Origin: Opitutales bacterium
Lineage (GTDB): Bacteria > Verrucomicrobiota > Verrucomicrobiia > Opitutales > Intestinicryptomonadaceae
Assembly: GCA_015061945.1 (NCBI GenBank)
Contig: SUVP01000005.1
Span: forward strand, 1-64,000
Direction of reading: 5' to 3'
Length of the DNA: 64,000 nt
Shown here: piece after piece, positions 25,739 through 34,622 of the stretch
Layout of the letters: each line of letters starts with the position of its first letter
Position numbering within the stretch: the stretch's first letter is position 1
The notes under the pieces: model-generated
What the model saw: the letters and a program-made list of their open reading frames with translations, nothing else
Database searches by the model: none
What the model was told of the DNA's origin: nothing
Program-made: the position numbers and the translations under genes

Positions 25739-26824
25739 ATGAATAAAGAAGAAATATTTGATAGTGTCGAGGAGTGCATAGCAGATTTTGCAGAAGGCAA
25801 AATTGTGATTGTCGCCGATGATGAAGGTCGTGAAAACGAAGGCGATATGATTTGTGCAGGCGAAAAAGTCACTCCAGAAATTATAAATACAATGGTGCGT
25901 TATGCACGTGGATTGGTCTGTGTGCCGACAACAAGCGAACGCTTGCTCGAACTCGGTATCGACGATATGGTACGCCTTAATCGCGACGCAAAAGGGACAG
26001 CATTTACTGTAACAGTCGACGCATCGCAAGGAATCACAACAGGCATCAGTGCGGCAGATAGAGCGTTGACAATTAACTTGCTCGCAAACCCAAAGGCGAC
26101 AGCGTCAGACTTTGTATCGCCAGGGCATTTGTGTCCGCTACGTGCGAGAAACGGTGGAGTGCTCGAACGTGCTGGTCATACAGAAGCGGCGGTAGATATG
26201 GCACGTCTTGCAGGACTCTATCCTTGTGCGACAATTTGCGAGATTATGAATGATGACGGTACAATGGCTCGCTTGCCAGATTTGGTCGAGTTCAAAAAAC
26301 GTCATAATATGAAAATGATGAGCGTTGCATCGTTGATTGAGTATCGCCTTAAGCACGACACAAATTTAGTCAAAAAGATTTTTGAACGCGAAATCACAAC
26401 AACAGCCGGAGATTTTAAACTTGTCGGATTCAGAGCATCGGACGGACGTGTTCATTATGCACTTGTTCGTGGTGTTATCGACGAATCGCCAACACTTGCA
26501 CGTGTACATTCAGAAAATGCGTTTGCAGATATTTTCTTTGATGTCTCTTGCAAAAATGGATCGAAGACTTTTGAAAAGGCATTGGAAATGATTGCCGAAG
26601 AGGGCGTTGGTGCAGGCGTATATATTACACAGCCCGATTCAGGCATAAACGTTGCCGACGCATCGCCACTGGCACCAAATGTGCGTGATTATGGTATGGG
26701 TTCGCAGATTCTCCGTGCACTCGGTTTCAAAAAAATTAAATTGCTAACTACAAATATCGGCAAGCACGTCATCCCAGAAGGATTCGGTTTGGAGATTGTC
26801 GAAGAAATAAAAATAAAGGATTAG
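25739..26824 (+). CDS. ribBA: RibBA with an intact RibB half and a degraded GTP cyclohydrolase II half
   Basis: A 361-residue two-domain riboflavin protein. Residues 1-200 are an intact 3,4-dihydroxy-2-butanone 4-phosphate synthase (DDEGRENEGDMI, GISAADRALT, FVSPGHLCPLRAR, RAGHTEAAVD, CEIMNDDGTMAR). Residues 200-361 align with GTP cyclohydrolase II but have lost two of its three zinc cysteines: HSEC becomes HSEN at N260 and RCDCG becomes SCKNG (C271 kept, N273 replacing Cys). The catalytic QEGRGIGL has become EEGVGAGV. DYGMGSQIL survives. The second half is therefore probably not a GTP cyclohydrolase and may be structural. A separate ribA is expected elsewhere. ribH follows after 3 bp. Confidence 0.93.
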   Translation: MNKEEIFDSVEECIADFAEGKIVIVADDEGRENEGDMICAGEKVTPEIINTMVRYARGLVCVPTTSERLLELGIDDMVRLNRDAKGTAFTVTVDASQGITTGISAADRALTINLLANPKATASDFVSPGHLCPLRARNGGVLERAGHTEAAVDMARLAGLYPCATICEIMNDDGTMARLPDLVEFKKRHNMKMMSVASLIEYRLKHDTNLVKKIFEREITTTAGDFKLVGFRASDGRVHYALVRGVIDESPTLARVHSENAFADIFFDVSCKNGSKTFEKALEMIAEEGVGAGVYITQPDSGINVADASPLAPNVRDYGMGSQILRALGFKKIKLLTTNIGKHVIPEGFGLEIVEEIKIKD

Positions 26825-26827
26825 TTT

Positions 26828-27343
26828 ATGAGTTTAGATAAAGGCAAAATGCCCAAAAAAATTGACGTGAGCCAATATCGCTATGCGATTGTCGCATCAC
26901 GTTTCAATAAAAAATATGTCGATGCTCTCGTTAAAGACGCAGTGAAAACTTTTAATGAACATGGCGTAGATTCAAAAAATATCAAGCTCGTTCGTGTTCC
27001 AGGTGCAGGCGAAGTTCCACACGTTTGCAATATGCTCGCAGAAACATGTCAGTACGACGCAGTGATTGCGTTGGGCGTTGTTATTGCAGGCGATACTCCA
27101 CATCACTTGATTATCGCACATAGCACAGCAAATGCACTTCAACAAATTGCAGTGTCGACAACTGTGCCAATGATAAACGGGATTGTCGTTACAGAAAATG
27201 AAGAGCAGGCAAAGGCTCGTACAGTCGGAAAAATCGCACGAGGAGCAGAGTTTGCTGAATGTGCAATGGAAATGGCTTGGCACGCAGCAGTTCTTCTCGA
27301 TGAAATAACAGAGTCGCAAGAATCAGGCGAAGGAGAAAAATAA
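26828..27343 (+). CDS. ribH: 6,7-dimethyl-8-ribityllumazine synthase
   Basis: A 171-residue enzyme of the penultimate riboflavin step, condensing the RibB product with ribityl-aminouracil. Motifs in order are YRYAIVASRFNKKYVDALV, VRVPGAGEVP, ALGVVIAGDTPHH with the catalytic histidine, and PMINGIVVTENEEQAKAR. The length fits the family apart from a short acidic tail. It sits between ribBA and nusB with gaps of 3 bp and 1 bp. ribH next to nusB is a widespread arrangement. Normally such proteins assemble as 60-mer or pentamer shells. Confidence 0.95.
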   Translation: MSLDKGKMPKKIDVSQYRYAIVASRFNKKYVDALVKDAVKTFNEHGVDSKNIKLVRVPGAGEVPHVCNMLAETCQYDAVIALGVVIAGDTPHHLIIAHSTANALQQIAVSTTVPMINGIVVTENEEQAKARTVGKIARGAEFAECAMEMAWHAAVLLDEITESQESGEGEK

Positions 27344-27344
27344 T

Positions 27345-27794
27345 ATGGGCGAAAATAAAAATGCAGGACGTCGTGAAAATCGAATTGCGGCAATGCAGTT
27401 CCTCTATATGCGTGATGTAAATAAAGGACAGTCTATTCAAACGGCACTCGAGTCTTTCTTCTCGACAAAAGAAAATCCACGTGAGTATTACTCATTTGCT
27501 GAAGAACTCATAGCAGGTGTGGAATCTCGAATTGATGAGGTAGATGCGTTGATTGAAAAATGTGCTACAAATTGGTCGAAAGATAGAATTGCAAAAGTTG
27601 ACTTGGCAATTTTGCGTTTGGCTATTTTTGAACTTCTTTTTCGTGAAGATATTCCACCAGTCGTTTCGATAAATGAAGCGATTGATTTAGCAAAAGAATT
27701 TTCGTCAGCAGAAGCACGTCGTTTCGTAAACGGTGTTCTCGACAATGCAAAAGGTTCGTTAAAACGTCCACTTCGCACAGCTAATAAAAAATAA
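27345..27794 (+). CDS. nusB: transcription antitermination factor NusB
   Basis: A 149-residue all-helical protein. The opening RRENRIAAMQFLYMRDVN and the later CATNWSKDRIAKVDLAILRLAIFELLF plus PPVVSINEAIDLAKEFSSAEARRFVNGVLD are the standard NusB signature. NusB with S10 (NusE) binds boxA RNA and helps ribosomal RNA transcription avoid termination. It starts 1 bp after the ribH stop, and its stop overlaps the ftsY start (TAATG-type junction at 27794). Confidence 0.95.
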   Translation: MGENKNAGRRENRIAAMQFLYMRDVNKGQSIQTALESFFSTKENPREYYSFAEELIAGVESRIDEVDALIEKCATNWSKDRIAKVDLAILRLAIFELLFREDIPPVVSINEAIDLAKEFSSAEARRFVNGVLDNAKGSLKRPLRTANKK

Positions 27795-28711
27795 TGTTTT
27801 CTATCTTAAAAAAATTTAAAGACGGATTAAAACGCACAGCTAATGTTGCACTGAATAAGTTTTCGTCTTTGTTTGGTCGCAAAATAGATGAATCGGATAT
27901 CGAGCTGATTGAAGAGACTCTCTATGGAGCAGATTTCGGGTTTGAGACAACGTCTGAAATTGTCGACGCAATACGAACTGAATATCGAAAAAATAAAGAG
28001 TTGCACGGCAAGGAGGCAGCACAGATTGGTGCAAATGTCTTGTGCAAAATTCTCGAAGGCTCTGAGGCTGAGTTTAATCAATCGCAAGATGGCAACCCGA
28101 CTGTTATTTGTCTTGTCGGTGTGAATGGAGCTGGGAAAACTACGACTTCTGCAAAGCTCGCATATTTGGCAAAACAAAATGGCGACGAAGTTTTGCTCGG
28201 TGCGTGCGACACATTCAGAGCTGCGGCAAATGAACAAATCCGTGAGTGGTCGCAACGCTTGAATGTTCGCTTGGTCGAGAGTGCTCATGGTGCAGACTCT
28301 GCGGCAACTGCGTTCGATGCGTGGCAATCGGCAAAATCTAAAAATGTAAAATGGCTTGTTCTCGATACGGCAGGACGTTTACATACTAAAGAAAACTTGA
28401 TGTCGGAACTCGCAAAACTTTCACGTGTTTTAAAGAAGAATGACGCCAACGCTCCGCATAATGCAGTGATTGTTCTCGACGGTAGTTTGGGGTCGAACAA
28501 TATCGAACAGGCACTTGCGTTTAACAAGATTTTTCCTCTGACAGGCGTGATTATTACAAAGCTTGACGGCACTGGTAAGGGCGGTGCACTCGCTGGTATT
28601 TATAGGAAATTGAAACTTCCAATTCTTTATGTCGGGCTTGGCGAAAAGCCTGAAGACTTGCAGAAATTTAATGCACGAGCATACGCAAATGGCGTGTTTG
28701 GATTAGATTGA
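27794..28711 (+). CDS. ftsY: signal recognition particle receptor FtsY
   Basis: A 305-residue SRP GTPase with only the N and G domains; the acidic A domain of E. coli FtsY is absent, as in many lineages. The N domain begins at KKFKDGLKRTANVALNKFSSLFG. The G domain shows GVNGAGKTTTSAKLAYLAK, the DTFRAAANEQIREW insertion-box motif, LDTAGRLHTKENLM, TKLDGTGKGG and YVGLGEKPEDL. It docks the ribosome-SRP complex at the membrane for Sec targeting. It overlaps nusB by one base, and aroB follows 3 bp later. Confidence 0.96.
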   Translation: MFSILKKFKDGLKRTANVALNKFSSLFGRKIDESDIELIEETLYGADFGFETTSEIVDAIRTEYRKNKELHGKEAAQIGANVLCKILEGSEAEFNQSQDGNPTVICLVGVNGAGKTTTSAKLAYLAKQNGDEVLLGACDTFRAAANEQIREWSQRLNVRLVESAHGADSAATAFDAWQSAKSKNVKWLVLDTAGRLHTKENLMSELAKLSRVLKKNDANAPHNAVIVLDGSLGSNNIEQALAFNKIFPLTGVIITKLDGTGKGGALAGIYRKLKLPILYVGLGEKPEDLQKFNARAYANGVFGLD

Positions 28712-28714
28712 TTT

Positions 28715-29800
28715 ATGATTACATTAAAAGTAAAACTTTCAAAACGTGAGTATCCGATTATCGTCGGTGATGGTGCGTTTGACGAAGCATTGAAAACATT
28801 TTCGCAACTTGTATCGCAAAAACGTTCTGTATTTTGTATCGCAGATTCAGCGGTTTTAAAAGCACATACAGAAAAAGCAAAAAAGCTTTCGAGTGTCGCA
28901 AAAATAATTTCTGTCAAAGGAGGCGAAGCGTCGAAATCGATAAAAAAGTTTGCCGAACTCTGTTCGATTCTCGCACAAGAACACGCCGATAGAAAGAGTG
29001 CGATTGTCGCATGGGGCGGTGGCGTTATCGGCGATTTGACTGGGTTTGTTTCAGCGTCGTATATGCGTGGTGCAGATTTTTATCAAATACCAACAACGCT
29101 TTTGTCTATGGTCGATTCTTCGGTTGGAGGCAAGACAGGTATAAATATTGCTGAAGGAAAAAATCTTGTCGGAGCATTTCATCAACCGAAAGCTGTGTTC
29201 ACAGATATGTCGTTTTTGAAAACACTTCCGAAACGTCAATTTTCCGCAGGTATGGCTGAAGTTATCAAGTGTGCGGTCTTGGGCGATTCTCGATTCTTTA
29301 AAAAACTTGCATCGCAAAAAGAGAAGATGTCGTACAACTCGCCGATGCTCGCTGATGCAATCGTCAAAGCGTGTTCATTGAAAGCAAAAGTTGTGGCGGA
29401 CGATGAACGTGAAACTGCATCGCAAGGTGGTCGGGCCCTTCTGAATTTGGGGCATACGTTTGGGCATGCGATAGAACATTGTGCAGGTTATGGAAAATAT
29501 TTGCACGGCGAAGCTGTCGCAATCGGAATGGTGATGGTGGCTGTGTTGTCTCGTAGAATGGGGCTTATTGGCGATTCAGAAATATCTGAAATAGTCGATA
29601 TGCTTAAGTTTGCCGACTTGCCGACATCGTTGCGTACGCCAATTTCAGCAGACGATTTTATCGACGCTATGTTGCGTGATAAGAAGTCGGTTTCAGGACA
29701 GTTGCGTTTTGTTGTTATCGATTCAATCGGTAAAACGCACACAGAAAATGTCGATAAAAAGATTGTGAAAAAAGCGATAGCAGATTTCCAAAAAATGTAA
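28715..29800 (+). CDS. aroB: 3-dehydroquinate synthase
   Basis: A 361-residue enzyme, the NAD- and metal-dependent second step of the shikimate pathway that converts DAHP to 3-dehydroquinate. Visible family motifs are AWGGGVIGDLTGFVSASYMRG, QIPTTLLSMVDSSVGGKTGIN, KNLVGAFHQPKAV, LNLGHTFGHAIEH with metal-binding histidines, and LHGEAVAIGM. MLRDKKSVSGQLRFV near the end also fits. The length is normal. It begins 3 bp after ftsY, and its last base overlaps the TatD-like ATG, so it is tightly packed in the housekeeping run. Confidence 0.95.
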   Translation: MITLKVKLSKREYPIIVGDGAFDEALKTFSQLVSQKRSVFCIADSAVLKAHTEKAKKLSSVAKIISVKGGEASKSIKKFAELCSILAQEHADRKSAIVAWGGGVIGDLTGFVSASYMRGADFYQIPTTLLSMVDSSVGGKTGINIAEGKNLVGAFHQPKAVFTDMSFLKTLPKRQFSAGMAEVIKCAVLGDSRFFKKLASQKEKMSYNSPMLADAIVKACSLKAKVVADDERETASQGGRALLNLGHTFGHAIEHCAGYGKYLHGEAVAIGMVMVAVLSRRMGLIGDSEISEIVDMLKFADLPTSLRTPISADDFIDAMLRDKKSVSGQLRFVVIDSIGKTHTENVDKKIVKKAIADFQKM

Positions 29801-30543
29801 TGTTTATTCATCAAACAGACGCACATTGTCATTTAAACCTCACTGATGATTTTGATTGCAGTGATTTATTTGGTATTAATATTTGTGCGTCGGCTTGCTT
29901 TGTTGATGAGTGGAAATTGCTTTTTGATTTTGAAAAACTCGACGTGAAAAAATCGTATGGGGTGTATCCGTCGCTCCAAAAATCGAGTGCAGATAAAACT
30001 GCAATAAGCGAAGGCGAATTGTTTTCAAAATATCTGCCAACCTTGCAAGAGTTCTTAATTAACGCAGATGCAATCGGCGAGATTGGCTTGGATAAGCGAT
30101 TTGAAAACGATGTTCCAGCGTCGCTACAAGAAAAAATATTTTGTACGCAACTCGAACTTGCCGATAAATATAATTTGCCAGTTGTTATTCATTGCGTCGG
30201 CAAATGGGGAGCATTGCAAGATATATTGAAATCGTGGGTGGGTCGAGAAAAGGCAAAACGTTTTTTGCTCCACGCTCCAAATTGTTCGCCTGAACAAGTG
30301 GATTGTTTTTTACAAATGGGTGGATTTTTTTCTTTCGGCGAACGCGAATTACTTTCCGAAAAAGGTGTTTGCTGTGCAAAAAAAATTCCGTCGGATAAAA
30401 TTTTGATAGAGAGCGATTCATTTCCGTCTCGAAAAATTTTAGACAAAACCATTTTGAAACTCGCTGAAGTACGGAACGAAAACGCCGAAGATTTGTCTGA
30501 AAATATATACGCAAATTTTTTAGAATTTTATAAAAATGAGTGA
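29800..30543 (+). CDS. TatD-family metal-dependent hydrolase (divergent)
   Basis: A 247-residue TIM-barrel amidohydrolase-fold protein. The metal ligands of TatD/YcfH are recognisable: HxH in TDAHCHLN, the glutamate in IGEIGLD, His in VVIHCVGKW, His in LLHAPNCS, and the acidic ESDSFPS motif where many relatives have ETDAP. The N-terminal half is shorter and less conserved than in E. coli TatD, so it is a divergent member. Related proteins act as DNases or D-aminoacyl-tRNA deacylases. Its start overlaps aroB by one base and its end overlaps tcdA by 8 bp. Confidence 0.82.
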   Translation: MFIHQTDAHCHLNLTDDFDCSDLFGINICASACFVDEWKLLFDFEKLDVKKSYGVYPSLQKSSADKTAISEGELFSKYLPTLQEFLINADAIGEIGLDKRFENDVPASLQEKIFCTQLELADKYNLPVVIHCVGKWGALQDILKSWVGREKAKRFLLHAPNCSPEQVDCFLQMGGFFSFGERELLSEKGVCCAKKIPSDKILIESDSFPSRKILDKTILKLAEVRNENAEDLSENIYANFLEFYKNE

Positions 30544-31243
30544 TGGTCAATTCTCAAGAAGTGCGATGCTCTATGGCATAGAAGCACAGAGAAAGATAGA
30601 ATCCGCAACGGTTATGGTTTGCGGAGTTGGTGCTGTCGGCTCATTTGCAACAGAAGCGTTGGCACGCATAGGTGTTGGAAATTTTATTTTGATTGATAGC
30701 GATGTTGTCGCCGAGTCAAACATCAACAGACAACTTTGTGCGTTGCATTCAACTATCGGAAAGAGTAAAACTGCAGTTATGCAAGAGCGAATTGTGGATA
30801 TAAATCCAAACGCTAATGTGCAAGTTTTTGACGAGTTTATCGATGCAACAAACGTGTCAAAATTTGTCGATATGCAACCGACAGTTATCGTGGATGCTAT
30901 TGATTCAATTTCGGTTAAAGCAGAACTGGCGTGTATGGCTATTTCAAAAAATGTTCCGATAGTATCGAGTATGGGAGCTGGACGGAAAACAAATCCCGCA
31001 TTAGTTGAAGTGTCGCAAATTTTCAAAACATATAATTGTCCGCTTGCGTCGAGAATGAGAAAAGAGTTGCGTTTGCGAGGTTTGAAAAATGCCGATTTAC
31101 AGTGCGTGTTTTCGCCTGAAAATACATCTGCTGAAACACATATCAACTCGGATAATTCAGAAAAAATAATAGGTAGCACGCCAATGGTAACAGGTGTGTT
31201 TGGTTTGATGTTAGCCAATCTCGCACTTGGTCGCATTATTTAA
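30536..31243 (+). CDS. tcdA: tRNA threonylcarbamoyladenosine dehydratase (TcdA/CsdL-like)
   Basis: A 235-residue E1-like (ThiF/MoeB fold) enzyme that uses ATP to cyclise t6A37 in tRNA to ct6A. The opening QFSRSAMLYGIEAQRKIESATVMVCGVGAVGS has the RxxxLYG lead-in and the GxGxxG nucleotide loop. NINRQLCALHSTIGKSKT and DAIDSISVKAELA follow, as does a FKTYNCPLASRMRKELR region like that of TcdA. The usual CsdL-type cysteine region is shorter. It overlaps the TatD-like gene by 8 bp and precedes the rhomboid gene by 10 bp. Confidence 0.88.
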   Translation: MSDGQFSRSAMLYGIEAQRKIESATVMVCGVGAVGSFATEALARIGVGNFILIDSDVVAESNINRQLCALHSTIGKSKTAVMQERIVDINPNANVQVFDEFIDATNVSKFVDMQPTVIVDAIDSISVKAELACMAISKNVPIVSSMGAGRKTNPALVEVSQIFKTYNCPLASRMRKELRLRGLKNADLQCVFSPENTSAETHINSDNSEKIIGSTPMVTGVFGLMLANLALGRII

Positions 31244-31253
31244 AAGGAGTTGT

Positions 31254-32147
31254 ATGTCGATTTACGATAGAGATTATATGAAAGAACGTGTGCGTGAAAA
31301 ATTTTCGACGATAAGTGTGTCGGCGTCGAAAGTTTTGATTTGTGCAAATATCGTCGCATTCTTTATTCAAGCATTCGGTGAGCGTATATTTGGCAGAGCA
31401 GAATTTTTAAATTTCTTTGGGTTGTCTATTGACTCGCTTTTATCTGGCAAAGTATGGACACTTGTGTCGTATGCATTTATGCACGGCGATATTTTTCATA
31501 TTTTCTGCAATTTACTTGGGTTGTATTTCATCGGCAAATATGTTGAGCGTGTTGTTGGCAACAAGCGTTTTTATATCTTGTATTTTTCGGGTGCTATTTT
31601 TGGCGGACTTTTGTGGATGTTGTTATCGTATCCAAATACGTCTGAAACGTTGATAGGAGCGAGTGCATCGGTGATGGCAGTGTTCGCAACATTTTGCTAT
31701 TTGTATCCGCCAATGCCAATTACATTCCTTTTGTTTTTTGTCATTCCAATATCGATGCGACCAATGACGATGTTGAAAATCGCAACGTGTTTTGAAGTGT
31801 TGGGTTTGCTTTATTCTCTCGCAGGTGGAAATGCTGTTGTAGCATATTCTGCACACTTGGGTGGAATTTTAACAGGGCTTGCCTTCGCAATGTTGCTGAT
31901 AAAAGGCAAACTGATGTTTGTAGATAATCTGCGAATGCCGAAATTCCCGAAGTCGAAAAAAGTTCAATCTGATTCTCGTGGAGGCAACGCAACCGATTAC
32001 TCGTTCAAGGTAAATATTTCAACAAATGAAAATTCTGCCGATGAAATTGATAGAATACTCGACAAGATTTCTGAAAGCGGATTTTCTTCGTTGACCGAAT
32101 CTGAAAGAGAGACATTGCGAAAAGCTCGCAATGAGTTGAACAAATGA
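31254..32147 (+). CDS. rhomboid-family intramembrane serine protease
   Basis: A 297-residue membrane protein with about six helices. The catalytic serine is in LIGASASVMAV (S137) and the catalytic histidine in YSAHLGGILTG (H201). An HGDIFHIFCNLLGLYFIGK segment forms the conserved second helix. The cytoplasmic C-terminal tail of some 80 residues is polar and extends past the usual core. Rhomboids cleave membrane-anchored substrates inside the bilayer. AAGGAG at 31244-31249 supports the ATG. It is the last gene of the RluB-like to rhomboid run. Confidence 0.9.
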   Translation: MSIYDRDYMKERVREKFSTISVSASKVLICANIVAFFIQAFGERIFGRAEFLNFFGLSIDSLLSGKVWTLVSYAFMHGDIFHIFCNLLGLYFIGKYVERVVGNKRFYILYFSGAIFGGLLWMLLSYPNTSETLIGASASVMAVFATFCYLYPPMPITFLLFFVIPISMRPMTMLKIATCFEVLGLLYSLAGGNAVVAYSAHLGGILTGLAFAMLLIKGKLMFVDNLRMPKFPKSKKVQSDSRGGNATDYSFKVNISTNENSADEIDRILDKISESGFSSLTESERETLRKARNELNK

Positions 32148-32173
32148 TGAACGGAACAAATTTTTAAAGCTAC

Positions 32174-32202
32174 TTGTCAAAAACAAAAAAAAGATATTTA
32201 AT
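32174..32202 (+). promoter_or_regulatory. candidate sigma70-type promoter for the Prc-like protease
   Basis: TTGTCA (32174-32179) and TTTAAT (32197-32202) with a 17-bp A-rich spacer, 22 bp before the start codon. Confidence 0.45.
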
Positions 32203-32223
32203 TAACAGGAAAATTTTTTGAAG

Positions 32224-34584
32224 ATGAAGAATATTGTAAGAATCTTAACTTTTGTAATGCTCGCATTTGTTGCGATTGTGTCGGCATCGGCACAAGTGTC
32301 GCAACCACGTCAGCCAGTGCAGAAACGCACGCCGATATCGTTGCAAACCCCAACAAAAATGCGTAATGAAACACGTTATATCGTCTTTCTTCTCGAACGT
32401 GGGCATTATTTGAAAACACCTGTGAGCGAATTAGATGTGCGTGAGTTTATCCGAGAGTACATGCAGAATGTCGATTTCTTTAAGCTCTTTTTCACAGCCG
32501 AAGATGTTCAGTATTTTCAAGATTTCTTTGCTCCGTCGATTGAAATTATGCTCGCACAAGGAACACTTTTGCCAGCGTTCTCGATTTACGATAGATTTAT
32601 CGAGCGTGCCGATGCTCGTATAAAATGGATAAAAGAACGAATGGATAAGCCTTTCGATTTCGATTCAAAAGAAACTTTCCGTCCAGATAGAAGTAAAGAA
32701 GATTGGCCAAGAAATATGGCTGAAGCCGATGAATTATGGAATAAGAGAATTCAATACGATTTAATAAATCAAATTCTCGGCTATTCCGATGAATTAGACG
32801 AACTCACTGACGAGCCAGAAACTCCTGAAAAAATGGAGGAAGAAAATAAAAAACTTCAAGAAGAATCAACTTGCGTAGCAGGCGAAGGTGAAAAACGAGA
32901 AGCAGAAATGCAAAAGCGTTCTGCAGAAATCGAAAAAGAAGAAGAGAAAGCTCCAAAAACTTTTGAAGAAAAACTCGCAAAGGCAAAAGAAGAAGTTTTA
33001 AAACGTTATCAACGCTTGATTGAAAATTATGCGAAAGCCGACAATATGGAAATTCAAGAAATTTACTTGAATACGCTCTCGCAACTTTACGACCCTCACT
33101 CATCTTTCCTCTCTGAATATTATCTCGAAGAATTTGATATTTCAGTTCGCAACTCGCTTGTAGGTATCGGTGCAGTTCTCCAAGATAAAGACGGCTATTG
33201 CACGCTCGCAGAACTTATGCCAGGCGGACCTGCTGAAAAGTGTAAACAACTAAAAACAGGCGATAAAATTTTGGCAGTTGGGCAAGAGTCTGGACCAATG
33301 GTTGATGTCATCGGAATGAAACTTCGCAAAACCGTTAGGATGATTCGTGGGAAAGAGAATACAAAGGTACGTTTGCTTATCGAGCCAGCATCGAACCCGT
33401 CGGCGAGAAAAACAATCACTCTTGTTCGTGAGGAAATTAAGCTCACAACAAAGCTCGCAAAGGCGGCAGTTTATACAATCCCAGTTGGCGATAAAACTAT
33501 CCCAATCGGTGTTATCGACTTGCCCGCTTTCTATGGGGAATCTGGCTCTGGTGCCGATGCAAAAGGTTTCAGCACATCTAAGAACGTAGAAGAACTTCTT
33601 GTGAAATTAAAGGCAATGGGCGTGAAGGGAATTATCCTCGACTTGCGTCGCAATGGTGGCGGATTCCTAAATGAAGCTGTCGATTTAGCAGGCTTGTTTA
33701 TTAAGAAAGGTCCAGTTGTTCAGGTCCGCGACGCAACAGGTAGAACAAATCAATTACGCGATGAAAACGAAAAAATCGTTTGGGACGGTCCTTTGGTAAT
33801 TTTGGTTAGCCGACTTTCAGCATCGGCAACTGAAATTGTCGCAGGTGCATTGCAAAACCATCGTCGTGCGATTATCGTCGGTGATAAATCGACACACGGC
33901 AAAGGAACTGTTCAAGCAGTTTATCATCTTGAAAATTTTGATCCACAACAAAAGAGTGCGGCAAAAGTAACTGTTCAAAAATGGTACGCACCAAATGGCG
34001 ATTCAATCCAAGTTAAAGGTGTCCATTCCGACATCGTACTTCCGTCAGTTTACGATTATATGGAAATTGGCGAAGAATACAAAGATTACGCATTGAAGTG
34101 GGACGCAATCGCCCCCGATATTATCGAGACAGTTTGGGGCTATGGCTTTGACGAAAATATGGCAAAGAAGTTGATGGACAAACTCACTGCACAATCAATC
34201 GAGCGAAGAAAAACACTCGACGAATTTAGGATTCTTGAGGAAAGAATAAATTGGGTAAAGCAACGACAAGAGAAAAAAGATTGGAGCTTGAACTTCAAAA
34301 CTCGTGAGGCTGATCTCAAAGCAGATGAAGAATTCAACAAGAAGTTAAAAGAACGTCAGAAAAAATTTACTGATGCAAATTATCCAAAAACCGAAGTACT
34401 TTTGGACTCTGCAAAGGAAAATGAAAAAGATAAAAAAGCCGAAAAGCCAAAGAAGAAATCTAAGTCAGATAAATTAGATGACGATGATGAAGATTCATTT
34501 GATTTTGATGTCCAACTTCACGAAGGCTTGAGGATAATGGGCGATTGGATTGATATAATCGAACATCCTGAAAAACTTAACTAA
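32224..34584 (+). CDS. prc: tail-specific (Prc-like) S41 protease with PDZ domain
   Basis: A 786-residue exported protease (signal peptide ending SASA-Q). It has an N-terminal helical region with a charged insert, a PDZ domain (GIGAVLQDKDGYCTLAELMPGGPAEK ... LKTGDKILAVG) and an S41 catalytic core. The nucleophile serine is S534 in LSASATE, and the general-base lysine is K560 in STHGKGTVQ, one residue further along than in E. coli Prc. The E. coli Asp441 position is Asn here. A lysine- and acid-rich C-terminal tail follows (KAEKPKKKSKSDKLDDDDEDSF). Prc trims periplasmic substrates including lipoproteins. A TTG at 32218 is possible, but the ATG at 32224 is preferred. A promoter candidate lies upstream. 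Confidence 0.9.
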   Translation: MKNIVRILTFVMLAFVAIVSASAQVSQPRQPVQKRTPISLQTPTKMRNETRYIVFLLERGHYLKTPVSELDVREFIREYMQNVDFFKLFFTAEDVQYFQDFFAPSIEIMLAQGTLLPAFSIYDRFIERADARIKWIKERMDKPFDFDSKETFRPDRSKEDWPRNMAEADELWNKRIQYDLINQILGYSDELDELTDEPETPEKMEEENKKLQEESTCVAGEGEKREAEMQKRSAEIEKEEEKAPKTFEEKLAKAKEEVLKRYQRLIENYAKADNMEIQEIYLNTLSQLYDPHSSFLSEYYLEEFDISVRNSLVGIGAVLQDKDGYCTLAELMPGGPAEKCKQLKTGDKILAVGQESGPMVDVIGMKLRKTVRMIRGKENTKVRLLIEPASNPSARKTITLVREEIKLTTKLAKAAVYTIPVGDKTIPIGVIDLPAFYGESGSGADAKGFSTSKNVEELLVKLKAMGVKGIILDLRRNGGGFLNEAVDLAGLFIKKGPVVQVRDATGRTNQLRDENEKIVWDGPLVILVSRLSASATEIVAGALQNHRRAIIVGDKSTHGKGTVQAVYHLENFDPQQKSAAKVTVQKWYAPNGDSIQVKGVHSDIVLPSVYDYMEIGEEYKDYALKWDAIAPDIIETVWGYGFDENMAKKLMDKLTAQSIERRKTLDEFRILEERINWVKQRQEKKDWSLNFKTREADLKADEEFNKKLKERQKKFTDANYPKTEVLLDSAKENEKDKKAEKPKKKSKSDKLDDDDEDSFDFDVQLHEGLRIMGDWIDIIEHPEKLN

Positions 34585-34587
34585 AAT

Positions 34588-34621
34588 AAAAATGCGTCGA
34601 ACAGAATCGACGCATTTTTTT
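34588..34621. terminator. bidirectional terminator between prc and the His/Pro-rich gene
   Basis: AATGCGTCGA (34591-34600) pairs with TCGACGCATT (34607-34616) over a 6-base loop. It is flanked by A on the left and T on the right, so it can stop transcripts from both converging genes. Confidence 0.9.
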
Positions 34622-34622
34622 G

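Noticed and set aside
30571-31236. A 221-residue minus-strand frame inside tcdA.
   Set aside because: The E1-like motifs are on the plus strand; this frame is only the reverse shadow.
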